A DNA stretch of 64,000 nucleotides, taken from contig NC_085137.1 in NCBI RefSeq assembly GCF_035046485.1, forward strand, positions 256,640,733 through 256,704,732, in the 5' to 3' direction. The position numbers were made by a program, and so were the translations under genes. The DNA comes from Aedes albopictus. Its lineage: Eukaryota; Arthropoda; Insecta; Diptera; Culicidae. The notes under the pieces are model-generated. The model saw only the letters and a program-made list of their open reading frames with translations, was not told where the DNA came from and did no database searches. This document shows, piece after piece, positions 35,416 through 46,094 of the stretch. The stretch's first letter is position 1; the number at the start of each line of letters is the position of its first letter.

Positions 35416-35730
35416 ACAATGCTCAATGGACCTCTGGGATGTTACAACGCATGTAGCAAGAAACCATTGGCTATGTTTGTAGATCTTCTGGCCTTTACTC
35501 GCGGAAGTTCTTGGAGATCAAAATTGGAGGTCATGTTTGAAAATGATTTATTTACAGAACAATGCTCCGTAGACCTGTAGGATGTAGAACAGTATCAGTG
35601 ATGTAACATCAATCAATCGATTACGCTCGTAGATATCAAAGCCTTTACTCGCGAAAATTCCTGGGTGTCCTGGAACATCTTTCTCTACACCACCTAGCTC
35701 CGTGGACCTGTAGAGTGTTGACAGTCTCCT
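35416..35730 (-). repeat. 144-bp satellite, reverse arm continued (~2 copies)
   Basis: Reverse-orientation units (CTCGCGGAAGTTCTTGG, GTAGACCTGTAGGATG) resume after the 3.0-kb insertion and decay near 35730. Confidence 0.85.
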
Positions 35731-35964
35731 TGATCCTTCGTTTCGTCTGTCTAGACAGTCCTTATCACCCCAAAATATCCTCTACGATCTTTCTTGGAAA
35801 CAGTATGCACTCTGCTCCCCATAGCCCATCCCTTGTCCACTTCCCCACTAACCCCTAGATTCAACCCTTACTACTACCCCCCCCCCCCTTTTCTTATTAC
35901 TCTCTAAAACAAACCTCGGATATCTGAAGGTGAGGACATTTCAAATATTTTCAGATTTCCTTCA

Positions 35965-36175
35965 GTTTTTTTTTTCACGGATTCCCGAATTAGCACGGTA
36001 TTTTTTTACACGGTTTCGCGAATTAACACGGTTTTTTTTTACACGGATTCGCGAATTAACACGGTTTTTTTTTACACGGATTCGCGAATTAACACGGTTT
36101 TTTTTTACACGGATTCGCGAATTAACACGGTTTTTTTTTACACGGTTTTTTTTTACACGGGACGTATCCCCCGTG
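35965..36175. repeat. Tandem ACACGG/poly-T minisatellite, right
   Basis: About five CGGATTCGCGAATTAACACGG units separated by T runs, ending in GGGACGTATCCCCCGTGTA, which starts the inverted terminus. The TTCGCGAA core is palindromic. Confidence 0.88.
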
Positions 36176-36331
36176 TAAAAAAAGACCTTAGTGTATATCA
36201 TTATACTAAGAAAATGAGGGTGGATCGGTACTTCCTTTTACAAAAAAAAGCAAAATAACCTAGAAGCCACTGAAACTGGCACCCCCTAGGCACCCCTGGG
36301 AAAAAATCCTAGATACGCCAATGCCGAGTGG

Positions 36332-36544
36332 TCAAGGTTCTTACTTCACTAGGAATTTTCATCCAACTAAAACGGCGACTCGCACTCTCCTTGTGAAAAC
36401 TTCAACTCTTTCAGTAACATTCTCCGTTCTCACTCTCTTTACAACATTTTTGTACAACGAGAAAACATAGCGCGAGAGAGAAAGCTCGCGTCTCTTACTT
36501 AATATCTAATTGGAATCGGCTAGAATGCTTCCTTATATGAATCA
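36332..36544. other. Flank of hAT-like element
   Basis: CT/AG-rich sequence with 'CACTCTC' motifs; no gene. It may be a degenerate LTR or leader of the BEL/Pao copy whose gag lies to the right. Confidence 0.35.
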
Positions 36545-36546
36545 TA

Positions 36547-36755
36547 CACCGAGAAAATTTTCTACTCAATGACTGAGTAGGCCTTACTCAGAAATTGAGA
36601 AATCCTTTGTTTTCCTACTCAGTTTCGGCTAAAAGTGGGACAACCCATTGGCAATGGGTTGTCCCACTTTTAACAGAAACTGAGTAAGAAAACAAAGGAG
36701 TTTTCGATTTCTGAGTAAGACCAACTCAGCCACTGAGTAGAAATTTTTCCCTGTG
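36547..36755. mobile_element. TA-flanked fold-back MITE, 209 bp
   Basis: TA at 36545-36546 and 36756-36757. The ends CACCGAGAAAATTTTCTACTC and CACAGGGAAAAATTTCTACTC are inverted, and inversion extends to a central GGGACAACCCATTGGCAATGGG, so the element is one hairpin. Confidence 0.88.
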
Positions 36756-36770
36756 TATGTGTTTTATCTA

Positions 36771-37263
36771 GGGTGCCTGTACCAGTTATCGCACTACCTA
36801 AGGAAAACTATTTCTACAAAAATAAGAAGAAGACCGACAAATGTTTCCAATATGTCAAATGATTGTGTAGTTTGCATACTTTACAGGAAAAATAAACAAA
36901 CCGAGCCAAAACTACTATTAGTATTTATTACGGCGTGTGCCAATGATAGGAACCCTGTACCAGTTATGGACACATTTTCTTATTTCGGTTCCACTTCGCA
37001 CTATTTGCATACATTTTTTATGGGATTAGCCATAACTGGTACACTACTATGGCGAAATAGGGTGCAAGGAAGCCGAAATTATAAGGAAAATGATTTATTT
37101 CTAAAACAATTTTAGCAAATTGTGAAGTTTGAATGATTGTAATAATCTTTTGTGAGTGTGATCTTGTATTCACACAATATGTCATGTTGTTTTTCACCAT
37201 TAAAGGTTGAAAATCAACTATAGCCAATTTGAGGTACTATAGCCATATCTGGTACACTGAGCC
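36771..37263. mobile_element. TA-flanked MITE, 493 bp
   Basis: TA at 36769-36770 and 37264-37265. The ends GGGTGCCTGTACCAGTTAT and GGCTCAGTGTACCAGATAT are inverted and imperfect. TGTACCAGTTATGG recurs internally. Related in its terminus to the element at 37487. Confidence 0.65.
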
Positions 37264-37504
37264 TATCATTAAAAACAGCTACGCAGTCTTGAAATTAGCA
37301 AACGATGTTTATTACTTGCCAAACGTTCCGACACAGGGTTAGTGTCTTCTTCAGGGAGAACTAGAATTAAATACATGTACTAATTGGTCTGTTACATAAT
37401 TTTGTCACAGTAACTTACACTAATTTGGTCGGTTTTGGTCTTGTGTTTCGTCTAACTGTAACTGTCTTGTCAACATTTTATTGGTAGGGTGCGGGTACCG
37501 GTTT

Positions 37505-37896
37505 CAGTGTTGGTTAAAACTCAAATTCTCAAATCTCATGGTTGAGTTGTTTCACGCGCGATTCTTGACTCGCCAAACTCACCGCCGAAAAAATCATGCA
37601 TGAGTTAACTCACGATTTCACTCATTCCTTTATTTCTTGGTGTTCTTAATGTTTACATCGAAGTTTTCAGGATTGTATGATAGAACAAAAGCAAATCTAG
37701 CGTACACCAACATTGAATGCCGTACAAATTGATTTGGATTCGTTTTACAAGCGAACGAGATTTCGGCGCTTGACTCGTGAGTGCGAGATTTTGCATGAAA
37801 TTCTCGTGCGAGAGAAAACGATTCAGAATCGCGTGTGAGTTTGTTCACGCAGGAGCGGTTCATGAGTGTGCTTTGAGTGTGAGTTTACCAACACTG
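37505..37896. mobile_element. hAT-type MITE, 392 bp
   Basis: Exact 8-bp duplication ACCGGTTT (37497-37504 and 37897-37904). The inverted ends are CAGTGTTGGTTAAAACTCA and CAGTGTTGGTAAACTCA. Confidence 0.94.
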
Positions 37897-38043
37897 ACCG
37901 GTTTTGGCCAGTCTAAGGGAAATCATTTTTATAAAAATAACCAATAATCCTATGAAAACAACCAATGTGTCAAATGAAAGGTTTCAATCTATGTTTTGAA
38001 GGAAAAATGCAGAAATCAAGACAATACTTGATTTTTGTATTAA

Positions 38044-38158
38044 CCCTCGAGCGGTCACGCTGTTGTATTTTGTACAACACGATGAAAAAATCTCGCTTTT
38101 TGTACTCAGCATTAGCGTGGTGCTGACGCAGGTAGTCAACCGCGCGAGTTACGGAAGG
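38044..38158. mobile_element. TTAA-flanked MITE, 115 bp (piggyBac-like)
   Basis: TTAA at 38040-38043 and 38159-38162. The ends CCCTCGAGCGGTCACGC and CCTTCCGTAACTCGCGC are weakly inverted. TTAA duplication is the piggyBac signature. A similar terminus occurs at 17190 (TTAACCCTCGAACAGTCGCG). Confidence 0.7.
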
Positions 38159-38499
38159 TTAAAAGTGGCACTGGCCAAAATAGAAGCACTGCCGCCATTT
38201 TGGCCATATTCTTAGGTTTGGTTTCTATTTTGGACAATCACGTGTATTTCTTATGGGAGTGGCCAAATTAGAAGCACCCCGGCCAAAATAGATGTATGGG
38301 AGCTATTTTTTTAAGGAAATATATTTTTTTTCTTACAGTTTTTAATCAAAATGTGGGGTTTACACAGCTGTAATCATCATATTGTATTAGGATCTACTAG
38401 AAAAAAAAACAAATTTACGCCGATTTAGATCGCAACAGGCTCAATATCGCACTATGGCCAAAACTCCGGACTGGCCAAAACTGAAGTTTCTACCCTACA

Positions 38500-39068
38500 T
38501 ACTGTAAAGCCCGACAGTGTTTCCGACCGGAAGCATGGTTGTGGATTTCTCTGACGCTTTCTCGACAATATTGTTGCAGTAGATTTTAAATTTTCACTGC
38601 CCTGCGTGCTCATTGAAGCAGATATATCACAGCTTCTTGCGGGTCATCTGCTTCAGTGCCAAGACGATGGTTGGTTGACAGACACATCTTGCACAATTTA
38701 GCTTCCTCTCTTCGCTCGCAATGGCAGCCGAACCATTGGCTTTGCTGTGGTAGTGCAGACTCTCTTTCATTTTCGAATTGGAAAACTACTGAGGATGACC
38801 TGAGGATGACGGCGAGAGATTGAACCCCACAAAATCATCGTCAACTTTGGCTTTGTGGGCATCCGTCCGTTCTTTCCTTTTGGCCCCGCCGGAAATGGAC
38901 CCATTCACGCTTTACCTGATCTGGCAGCTTGGCGGCCAATGACTTTATTAGGAGCTGGTTGCCGAGGTATTTCTGTAGATCCGCTGCTTCCAATTGACCA
39001 TAGAGTTGCTCCACTGTGCTTCGGAGGTTCCAGCCGATGCACGTCGTCCAGCGGGCTTTGAAGAAGTT
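38500..39068 (-). pseudogene. BEL/Pao gag remnant (downstream part)
   Basis: The - strand frame from about 39008 to 38826 reads LYGQLEAADLQKYLGNQLLI, then SLAAKLPDQVKREWVHFR and KVDDFVGF, a gag segment I recognise from BEL/Pao elements. Frames break elsewhere. The gag is split at 39069 by a large palindrome and its upstream part resumes at 42124. Confidence 0.78.
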
Positions 39069-39475
39069 GCTCTGACACGGTGCTCCATTTACCGTTATTA
39101 TAAAATAAAATATACCATCAGAACCTGAAACGCCATTCTCTTTATTTATCTATCCTACACATCTGGTCAAATTTTTAAAATCATCGTTGGGCGAATTTTT
39201 GAGTTACGCCCTTTTAAAGGGCCTAGCCACTAAAAAATCGAGTTTTTTTAATAGAATTACGCCACATATTATAACAGAATCATGAATTAAAGGCATCAAT
39301 AACAGAAATTATCATGAACAATATTGAAATTTGATAGTATGCATCCATATGAATATCGGTGGAGTGCATTTTGTAGCAAAATTTGTCAGTACGCCCATAT
39401 ACGGTAGAAGTTCTTAGGGCCTATAGAAAGCAAACATTACATTGGTGTATCAAATTCAATAAAAAGTATATTGTA

Positions 39476-39721
39476 CAGGTATTCTTCGATATAACGTACC
39501 CTCGATATAGCGAATTCGATATAACGTACATTTTGCTTCGATATAACGTACAACATTGAAGATTTTCATTTTTTCCTGGGAATAACTTTCAGACAAACTA
39601 CGAAATTACTGAAATCAATGTATTGTTGCAGCCAACCCGGGAGCTACTTGACAGCTGCCGAACAACGTCAGCGTACCTAAAAATTACCTAAAATTACCTA
39701 AAAATTACCGAAGAATACCTG
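39476..39721. mobile_element. TA-flanked MITE, 246 bp, in left arm of palindrome
   Basis: TA at 39474-39475 and 39722-39723. The inverted ends are CAGGTATTCTTCG and CAGGTATTCTTCGG. TTCGATATAACGTAC is repeated three to four times inside. The other palindrome arm (about 41561-41567, ATTGTGATT...) lacks it and serves as the empty site. Confidence 0.92.
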
Positions 39722-41921
39722 TATTGTGATTCCATATGCCAATAGATGTTCATATTACTCTCCGTCAAGGTGATAGTATTTACATGCTCAGCACCAACAT
39801 TTCAAAAGGACGTAACACAATATCTTCTCCCATAGCTGTCGATCGTATCTCTTCTTTCCCAGGACACCAACAACCACTATCGGAAAGAATTGCATTTCCT
39901 CCGTCCAGTAGTGGTTGGCAGAGTTTCAGGTTTTGTTTCGGCAAGCAGTTTCGCCATTTCGAAATGTTAGCACCGATATATTAAGAGCGTACACTCTCTA
40001 TACAGCAAATCTGCCTTGAAAACAATAGTCAAAATTTGTCAAAAATATTGAATATGGGCAGCCACAAATTAGACAGAATGGAATATGTGTGTGTGCTACA
40101 AATCTTAAGATATAAGAATAGAAAACTAAAACATTGAAAGGCCAAAAGACAAAAAATCGGAACAGTCAACAAATAATCAAACATAATTTGCTGGGTGAAA
40201 TTCTTTCATCTTGTAAAATATGTAGGTAAGACCTTTTGTCCCTACTAATTTAACATTTCTTCGACCTATTGTCTTTCATTTTTCATTGCATTTCCGGAGC
40301 AACATTTGGAAAGGGCCCAACAGGTTTTGACAAAACCGTTTTGTGCCTTTTTTTAAATCGCTTCGAGGGCCTAACAGCAGCTCGGCCACGCAAATGAACA
40401 CCGTTATCCGAATGATTGATGTTTGCTCTAGCTGACAACGGTCTTAGTTTGTGTGAATAAGTTGATGGGGGCTCAGGAGCGACGTGTGAAGTCATTGTTT
40501 ACCAATGCTTGTATGCTCTTTTCAAATGTTGCTCCAGATTTGTACGATTTATCATTTCAGCTTCAGCATTTCAGAAGGGCGTAACTGGTTGATGATACAG
40601 CTCCTTCTTCTATGGATGTAGATTGCATGTCACCCCTCTAATGTAAGTCATCGAAAGAGGAGCATTCTTTTTGTCTAGAAGTGCCACGCCACAGCTTTGG
40701 AAAAAATAATGTTGTTTTGGAATGCAGTTACGCGCTCTTGAAATGCTGAGGCTAAGAAGACAAAACGTAGAAATGCAAAAAAAAAATCGAAGACAATATT
40801 GCGTGTTTCACCGTGGATTATCGCACAAAAATGTTCAAAATCGCTAATAGATCGTCGCCAGTACATCATACCGTGTTCGTGTCTTCTACAATAAATGCGG
40901 AAAATAGCTAATGATTGATCGCGCAGAAGACACCGAAACGATTAAATGTAACCGCGCATATCTATTTACATTTTTGCATAACTTTGCGCCATAATTTTTC
41001 TTGTAATAAGTAGAAAAAAATAAAATTAGTAGGGACAAAAGGTCTTACCTACATATTTAAAAAAAAAGAAAGAATTTTCATGCAGCATTTTATGTGTGAT
41101 TATTTGAAGCCTGATTCGACTTTTTGTCTTTTGGCCTTTCAATGATTTGGTTTACTATACTTTCAACTTAAACCGTTTGGCACACAGACATATTTCTTTT
41201 TGTTTAATTTGTGGTTGCCCATATTTGACTATTGTTTTTAAAGCAGATTTGCTGTATAGGGAGTGTACGCTTTTAATATATCGGTGCTAACATTTCAGAA
41301 TGGCGAAACTGCTTGCCGAAACCAAACCTTTATCTCTGCGATGCAATGTACAACCACTACTGGACGGAGGGAATGCAATTCTTTCCGATAGTGGTTGTTG
41401 GTGTCCTGGGAAAGATGAGATACGATCTACAGCTATGGGAAAATATATTGTTTTAAAGATCAGTTACGTCTTTTTGAAATGTTGGTGCTGATGTGCATGT
41501 GAATAATATCGCTATGACTGACAGTAATATGAACATCTATTGACATATGGAATCACAATACAATATACTTTTAATTGAATTTGATACACCAATGTAATGT
41601 TTGCTTTCTATACGCCCTAAGAACTTCTACCGTATGTTGGCGTACTGACAAATGTTGATACAAAATGCACTCCATCGATATTCATATGGACACATACAAC
41701 CAAATTTCAATATTGTTCATGATAATTTCTGTTATTGATGCCTTTAATTCATGATGCGTTATGAAATGTGGTGTTATTCCATAGAAAACTCGATTTTTTT
41801 AGAGGTTAGGCCCTTTAAAAGGGCGTAACTCAAAAATTCACCCAACGATGATTTTAAAAATTTGACCAGGGGTGTAGGATAGATAAATAAAGAGAATGGC
41901 GTTTCAGGTTTTTATGGTATA

Positions 41922-42075
41922 CAGTCAGGTTTTTTTACGCGGGGGATACGTACCGCGTAAAAAAAGTCTCACCATTTCTCGACGAATCATGCAAAAATAA
42001 GACGATGATTTTTTTTGTATGGAGTTTTCATTTACGCGGCCGCGTAAATGAAAACCGCGTAACAAAAACTGACTG
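41922..42075. mobile_element. TA-flanked MITE, 154 bp, in right arm of palindrome
   Basis: TA at 41920-41921 and 42076-42077. The ends are CAGTCAGGTTTTTTTACGCGG and CAGTCAGTTTTTGTTACGCGG. GGGGATACGTACC inside matches the terminus of the 8.8-kb unit (GGGACGTATCCCCCG at 36159). The left arm (39100-39120) shows the empty site. Confidence 0.92.
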
Positions 42076-42123
42076 TATTTTATTTTATAATAACGGTAAA
42101 TGGAGCACCGTGTCTGAGCAACC

Positions 42124-42600
42124 GTGATGGCGGCGCAGTTTCTCGATGACGGGATGGATTCGGGAAGGAGGGCGTGCCTGGCCACCAGTTTGAAGTGTCG
42201 CCTTCTAGCGCTTCCTGAAATTTCATGAAGTTTTCGTTGTTCGCGTAGAACAATGGCCATTGCGCTAATTTTCCGCAGAAATTCGGGAATTTGTAGGTTA
42301 ATTCCTTCCTAGCGACCAGCTAGGCCTGCGCCGATTCGAACTGCTGCTGCCCCAGCTCGTTTCAGCTGACATTTCCCCCTCTTGAACGGTGCCACAATAT
42401 GATCCATTGTCAAGCGGCTGACGAAAAAGCAGGCTTGCTAACTTCTCACAACCTCATTCACTTTAGGCGAAAGACGACGGAAGATGATCTAGGCGGTCAT
42501 GTATGCCCCATCCGGCACCAAAAGGTTAACCTGCATATTTCGGTTCGCGGCAAGATGCCGTTTCGGGATGAGTTGAGCTTCCGATAGAACTTCCGTGTTT
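42124..42600 (-). pseudogene. BEL/Pao gag remnant (upstream part)
   Basis: Broken - strand frames, including NENFMKF-like and HALLPESIPSS stretches, resemble the first half of a BEL/Pao gag. With 38500-39068 it brackets the palindrome, which therefore inserted into this gag. Confidence 0.5.
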
Positions 42601-42667
42601 CTTGGGAACGGCACATATAGTTACCTTATCGATCAGGCTAAGGCCGGGGTGGTCTCTGCTGTACATA
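42601..42667 (-). pseudogene. RTE-like retrotransposon copy 1, 3' end
   Basis: 'CTAAGGCCGGGGTGGTCTCT' matches copy 2 at 57581-57605. It is the first of five pieces of one non-LTR element on the - strand, separated by three insertions. Confidence 0.75.
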
Positions 42668-44296
42668 CAGTGATAGACATTCGTTTAGCCGAGACCAAAA
42701 AATTTTCAAAACAGTGTCAGGAAACTCATACAAAAGATTTTATGATAAAACTTTTTATCGTAGTGATAGTATATCTAGTACTGTTTTATAAAAATGTGAT
42801 ACATCACACTTACATATACACTGTAGCAAAAACGAGGGTAAAAACCCTTTAAATGACATTTTTTGCCTAGACATTCGTTTAGCCGAGGTAAATGAAAAAA
42901 TGGTTTTCAATAGATGTTTTGCCATTTCGTGAGTATATTTCGAGGATATACCCCAAGGCATTTAGTTTATGACGTGTTAGCAAGATAATTGACCTTAAAA
43001 GTTTATTTATTTGTGAAATTCAGAGAAATATTATAAAAAAATGTCCTGAAAAGGAGAAGCGATGATAAACAAATGTGTTGAGGAAAAATGATTTCTGTAA
43101 ACACTCAAACGTAAGCTAGATTAGCAGTTTTGAAAATATGGCACAGAATTATTGTCAGAAATGTTCAAATTATTGCATAAAATGTCATGAAAAAATTAAG
43201 TATATTGGTTTTTGGTTGGTTAAACCTTAAAATGGTATTGATAAATAAAAAAAAATAAAATAAATAGTTCTGCGTTGAAATAAAGACGTGCCCTAATACC
43301 TGTGGAGTATACCTGTTTGATACCAGCATTACTAAATGAGTTAGAAGACTACTAAGTGAAAGAACTGCAAGAAGTGTCAGAATTTTGTACCCTGTTTATT
43401 TAAAAGCAGATGCTCATACAAAAATGCAAGATATGGTGAAACAATTGGGTTATTTCATTCAATCTGAAGAAATATATTATAAATGAGTCTTAGTTGTGAA
43501 CCACATTCATTTTTAACATGAATTATTTGAAAAGAACATCTAAATTATGAAACAAGAAGTTCATGCTAGAAATTTGAATACTTTCGGTGCCATTTCTCTA
43601 AATGTGAGCCGTCCAATGTATGTTATTTCAACCAGAATACAGTCTAGAAGATATTGAGAGCTATTAGAAGACGTAATATTAGTAAACGCTGTGATTTATG
43701 CAGGTGAAACCATCATATTTCATCAAAACAATACCTAAATACGTGATTTTTTTATGGTTTGCGTTATTTTTTTCTGTTAAAAACATTGTTTTTCGTAAAT
43801 TTTCAACCTGTACTCGTCATGAGAAACTTTCATTAGATTGTTTTGAAACACTTCCGATAAAAATAACTACATCAAATCACAATTTGGAAACATTTACAAT
43901 ATTATGACATATTTATACGAGATGCATGTAAAATTAATATGGCAACACTTCCAAAAACGATCTAATTCATGATTTACAAGTCGATCTATAAAACAGGTCA
44001 CCATACAAAATGGTTTTGCTGGATATTTTTCGAAATTTGTTAGTTTTTTATTATGGAATTCAATAAATTGTACAATTCGGCTAAACGAATGTCTAGGCAA
44101 AAAATGACATTTGAAGGATTTTTACCCTCGTTTTTGTTTCAGTGTACATGTAAGTGTGAAGTATCACATTTTTATAAAACAGTACTAGATATACTATCAC
44201 TTCGATAAAAAAGTTTTATCATAAAATCTTTTGTATGAGTTTCCTGACACTTTTTTGAAATTTTTTTGGCCTCGGCTAAACGAATGTCTATCACTG
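42668..44296. mobile_element. Tc1/mariner-like non-autonomous element, 1.63 kb
   Basis: TA at 42666-42667 and 44297-44298. The inverted ends CAGTGATAGACATTCGTTTA are identical on both sides. The arms are about 230 bp and carry a second TAGACATTCGTTTAGCCGAG block. The middle has no transposase frame. The empty site is the second repeat copy at about 57600-57612 (GCTGTACATAGTAGCCG). Confidence 0.93.
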
Positions 44297-44298
44297 TA

Positions 44299-44497
44299 GT
44301 AGCCGTCTCCATTCCACTCGGTCCATGGTTGTTTGTCTCCAGTTCCGCACTCTGCGTAGGGTCCGCAGATCGTCCTCCACTTGGTCGACCCACCTAGCAA
44401 ACTGCGCTCCACGTCTTCTTGTACCGATCGGATGACTCTCGAGAACCATTTTAGTCGGGTTACTATCCGACATCCTGATGACGTTGCCCGCCCACCG
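44299..44497 (-). pseudogene. RTE-like retrotransposon copy 1, RT C-terminus
   Basis: The - strand reads MRWAGNVIRMSDSNPTKMVL, then RRRGAQFARWVDQVEDDLR and RNWRQTTMDRVEWRRL. This is the tail of an RT of the type I remember from RTE-like elements such as mosquito JAM1. Copy 2 (57576-57990) has a 108-bp deletion here. Confidence 0.8.
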
Positions 44498-46094
44498 CAC
44501 AATGGTCCGAATCCAGCAGGAAAAAAATCCGTATCTCTGTTTTCGTTAATTTTAGGCATTTGGTGTCTTCAGAGAAGTTGTTTGCATTTGTTTGCTGCAT
44601 CTTTTCCAAAATTTTTTGATTAGGGTGGTCCGCGTCTTAACACAAATCTGTAATAGAACTTTTTAATTTTAAGTCATACGCGATCGAGTTCTTCAGAAAA
44701 GTTGTAGGCAATGCTATTTCGAGCAACTTTTCTGAATACGCCGTTTATCTAGCTCTTAATTTGAACATAGTAGGTCAATTTTGAGTTTTGACTTAGGGTG
44801 AGCCACCCAAAAACGGTTTTTCGCCATAACTTTTTTATTTGATTTTTTTCGAAGATGTGAGCTTCGGAGCATTTGAAGAGCAAGTAATGACGCATATTTG
44901 TTCTGAACATTGCATGTTGCTAGGTCTTGTCATTCAAATGTTATGGGCAATTTTGGCTTAAAAACAACGATGTCTTAAAATGCTTATATCTCTGGGAGCT
45001 GGTAAATTAAAAAAAGTTCTTTAAGCCAAATTTGGAGCAAAAATTACGGGAACGTTATTTTTTAAATTAGAATAATTCGACTCCAAAAATCCCCTTAAAA
45101 ATTGAAAAAACTACTTATAACTCATACAATTTCAAAAATAGAGCCAAACTGTCTTGGAAAAAAATGTAGGTTTTTACCATGCCTACAAGTTTTCCATACA
45201 CGAGTTTTTTGCAAAACGTGAAACAAAAGCTTGAAATTGATAATTTGATTCTTAGGGGTACAATGCTATGTTTTTCTAGGCAATCAGAACGATTATATTC
45301 TTTAAAAACAAATTATCAATTTCAAGCTTTTGTTTTACGTTTTACAAAAAAGTCGTGTATGGGAAACTTTTAGGTATGGTAAAACCCACATTTTTTCCGA
45401 AGACAGTTTGACTCTATCTTTAAAATTGTATGAGTTATATGTAGTTTTTCGATTTTTTAAGGGGATTTTTGAAGTTGATTTATTTCAATTTAAAAAATAA
45501 CGTTCTTGTAATTTTTGTTCTAAATTTGGCTTTATATGTGACCTTCCAAATGCTGCTTAAAGAACTTTTTTTTTATTTTACCAGCTCCATGAGATATAAG
45601 CATTTGAAGACATCGCTGTTTTTAAGTCAAAATTGCCCATAACATTTGAATGACAAGACCTAGCAACATGCAATGTTCAGAACAAATATGCGTCATTACT
45701 TGCTCTTCAAATGCTCCGAAGCTCACATCTTCGAAAAAAAGCAAATAAAAAAGTTATTGCAAAAAACCCGTTTTTGGGGGGCTCACCCTAAGTCAAAACT
45801 TAAAATTGACCTACTATGTTCAAATTACGAGCTAGATGAATGGCGTATTCAGCAAAGTTGCTCGAAATAGCATTGCCTACAACTTTTCTGAAGAACTCGA
45901 TCGCGTATGACTTAAAATTAAAAAGTTCTTTTACAGATTTGAGTTAAGACGCGGACCACCCTAATCAAAAATTAATGGAAAAGATGCAGCAAACAAATGC
46001 AAACAACTTCTCTGAAGACACCAAATGCCTAAAATTAACAAAAACAGAGATACAGATTTTTTTTCCTGCTAAAACGTGGATTCGGACCATTGTG
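44498..46094. mobile_element. Near-perfect palindromic element, 1.6 kb
   Basis: CACCG is repeated at 44493-44497 and 46095-46099. The ends CACAATGGTCCGAATCC are inverted, and both halves (about 790 bp each) are complementary nearly to the centre near 45290. Copy 2 has the uninterrupted CCCACCGTAGCC. Microhomology at the junction allows 3 or 5 bp of duplication, so the superfamily is open. Confidence 0.9.

Larger units (their letters stand above)
27397..36193. mobile_element. TA-flanked 8.8-kb unit carrying a satellite palindrome
   Basis: TA at 27395-27396 and 36194-36195 bracket inverted ends CAGTAAGGTTTTTTTTACACGG and CACTAAGGTCTTTTTTTACACGG. The same terminus occurs in a 154-bp MITE at 41922-42075. 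Inside each end lie tandem T(8)ACACGG / CGCGAATTAACACGG units (27405-27515 and 35965-36160), then G-rich (left) or C-rich (right) tracts, then the 144-bp satellite. No transposase ORF. The unit boundary rests on about 22 bp of imperfect inversion, so it is less certain than the hAT outer boundary. Confidence 0.68.
24573..36323. mobile_element. Composite hAT-like element, 11.75 kb, with nested insertions
   Basis: Exact 8-bp duplications CCGAGTGG lie at 24565-24572 and 36324-36331. The ends are inverted: CATTGGCGTAACAAGGGGGG on the left and CATTGGCGTATCTAGGATTT on the right, then a shared CCAGGGGTGCCT block. CA..GGCGTA ends with an 8-bp duplication are typical of hAT elements. No transposase was found. 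The original left (24573 to about 25110) and right (36196-36323) parts total under 0.8 kb, so it was a small non-autonomous copy swollen by a 12-bp array, a SINE and an 8.8-kb TA-flanked unit. Confidence 0.88.
37487..38495. mobile_element. TA-flanked element with two nested MITEs
   Basis: TA at 37485-37486 and 38496-38497. The ends are GGGTGCGGGTACCGGTTTTGG (after removing the nested hAT MITE) and GGGTAGAAACTTCAGTTTTGG, followed by CCAGTC on both sides. About 490 bp remain after removing the insertions. The right part is repeated at 16360-16486. Confidence 0.72.
39069..42123. mobile_element. 3-kb fold-back element in BEL/Pao gag
   Basis: The ends TTGCTCTGACACGGTGCTCC and TTGCTCAGACACGGTGCTCC are inverted, and complementarity continues inward almost to the centre (around 40.6 kb); for example AGACCTTTTGTCCCTACTAA near 40230 is matched in reverse near 41030. 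Each arm has gained its own small MITE. No target duplication is obvious at the ends. No ORF of note. Confidence 0.83.

Noticed and set aside
35930..36201. ORFs with repeated FFFTRIRELTR or VKKNRVNSR
   Set aside because: Produced by the ACACGG/poly-T minisatellite.
39116..41917. TA-flanked boundaries for the large palindrome
   Set aside because: Inversion continues outward to 39069 and 42123; the right-hand TA belongs to the nested 154-bp MITE region.
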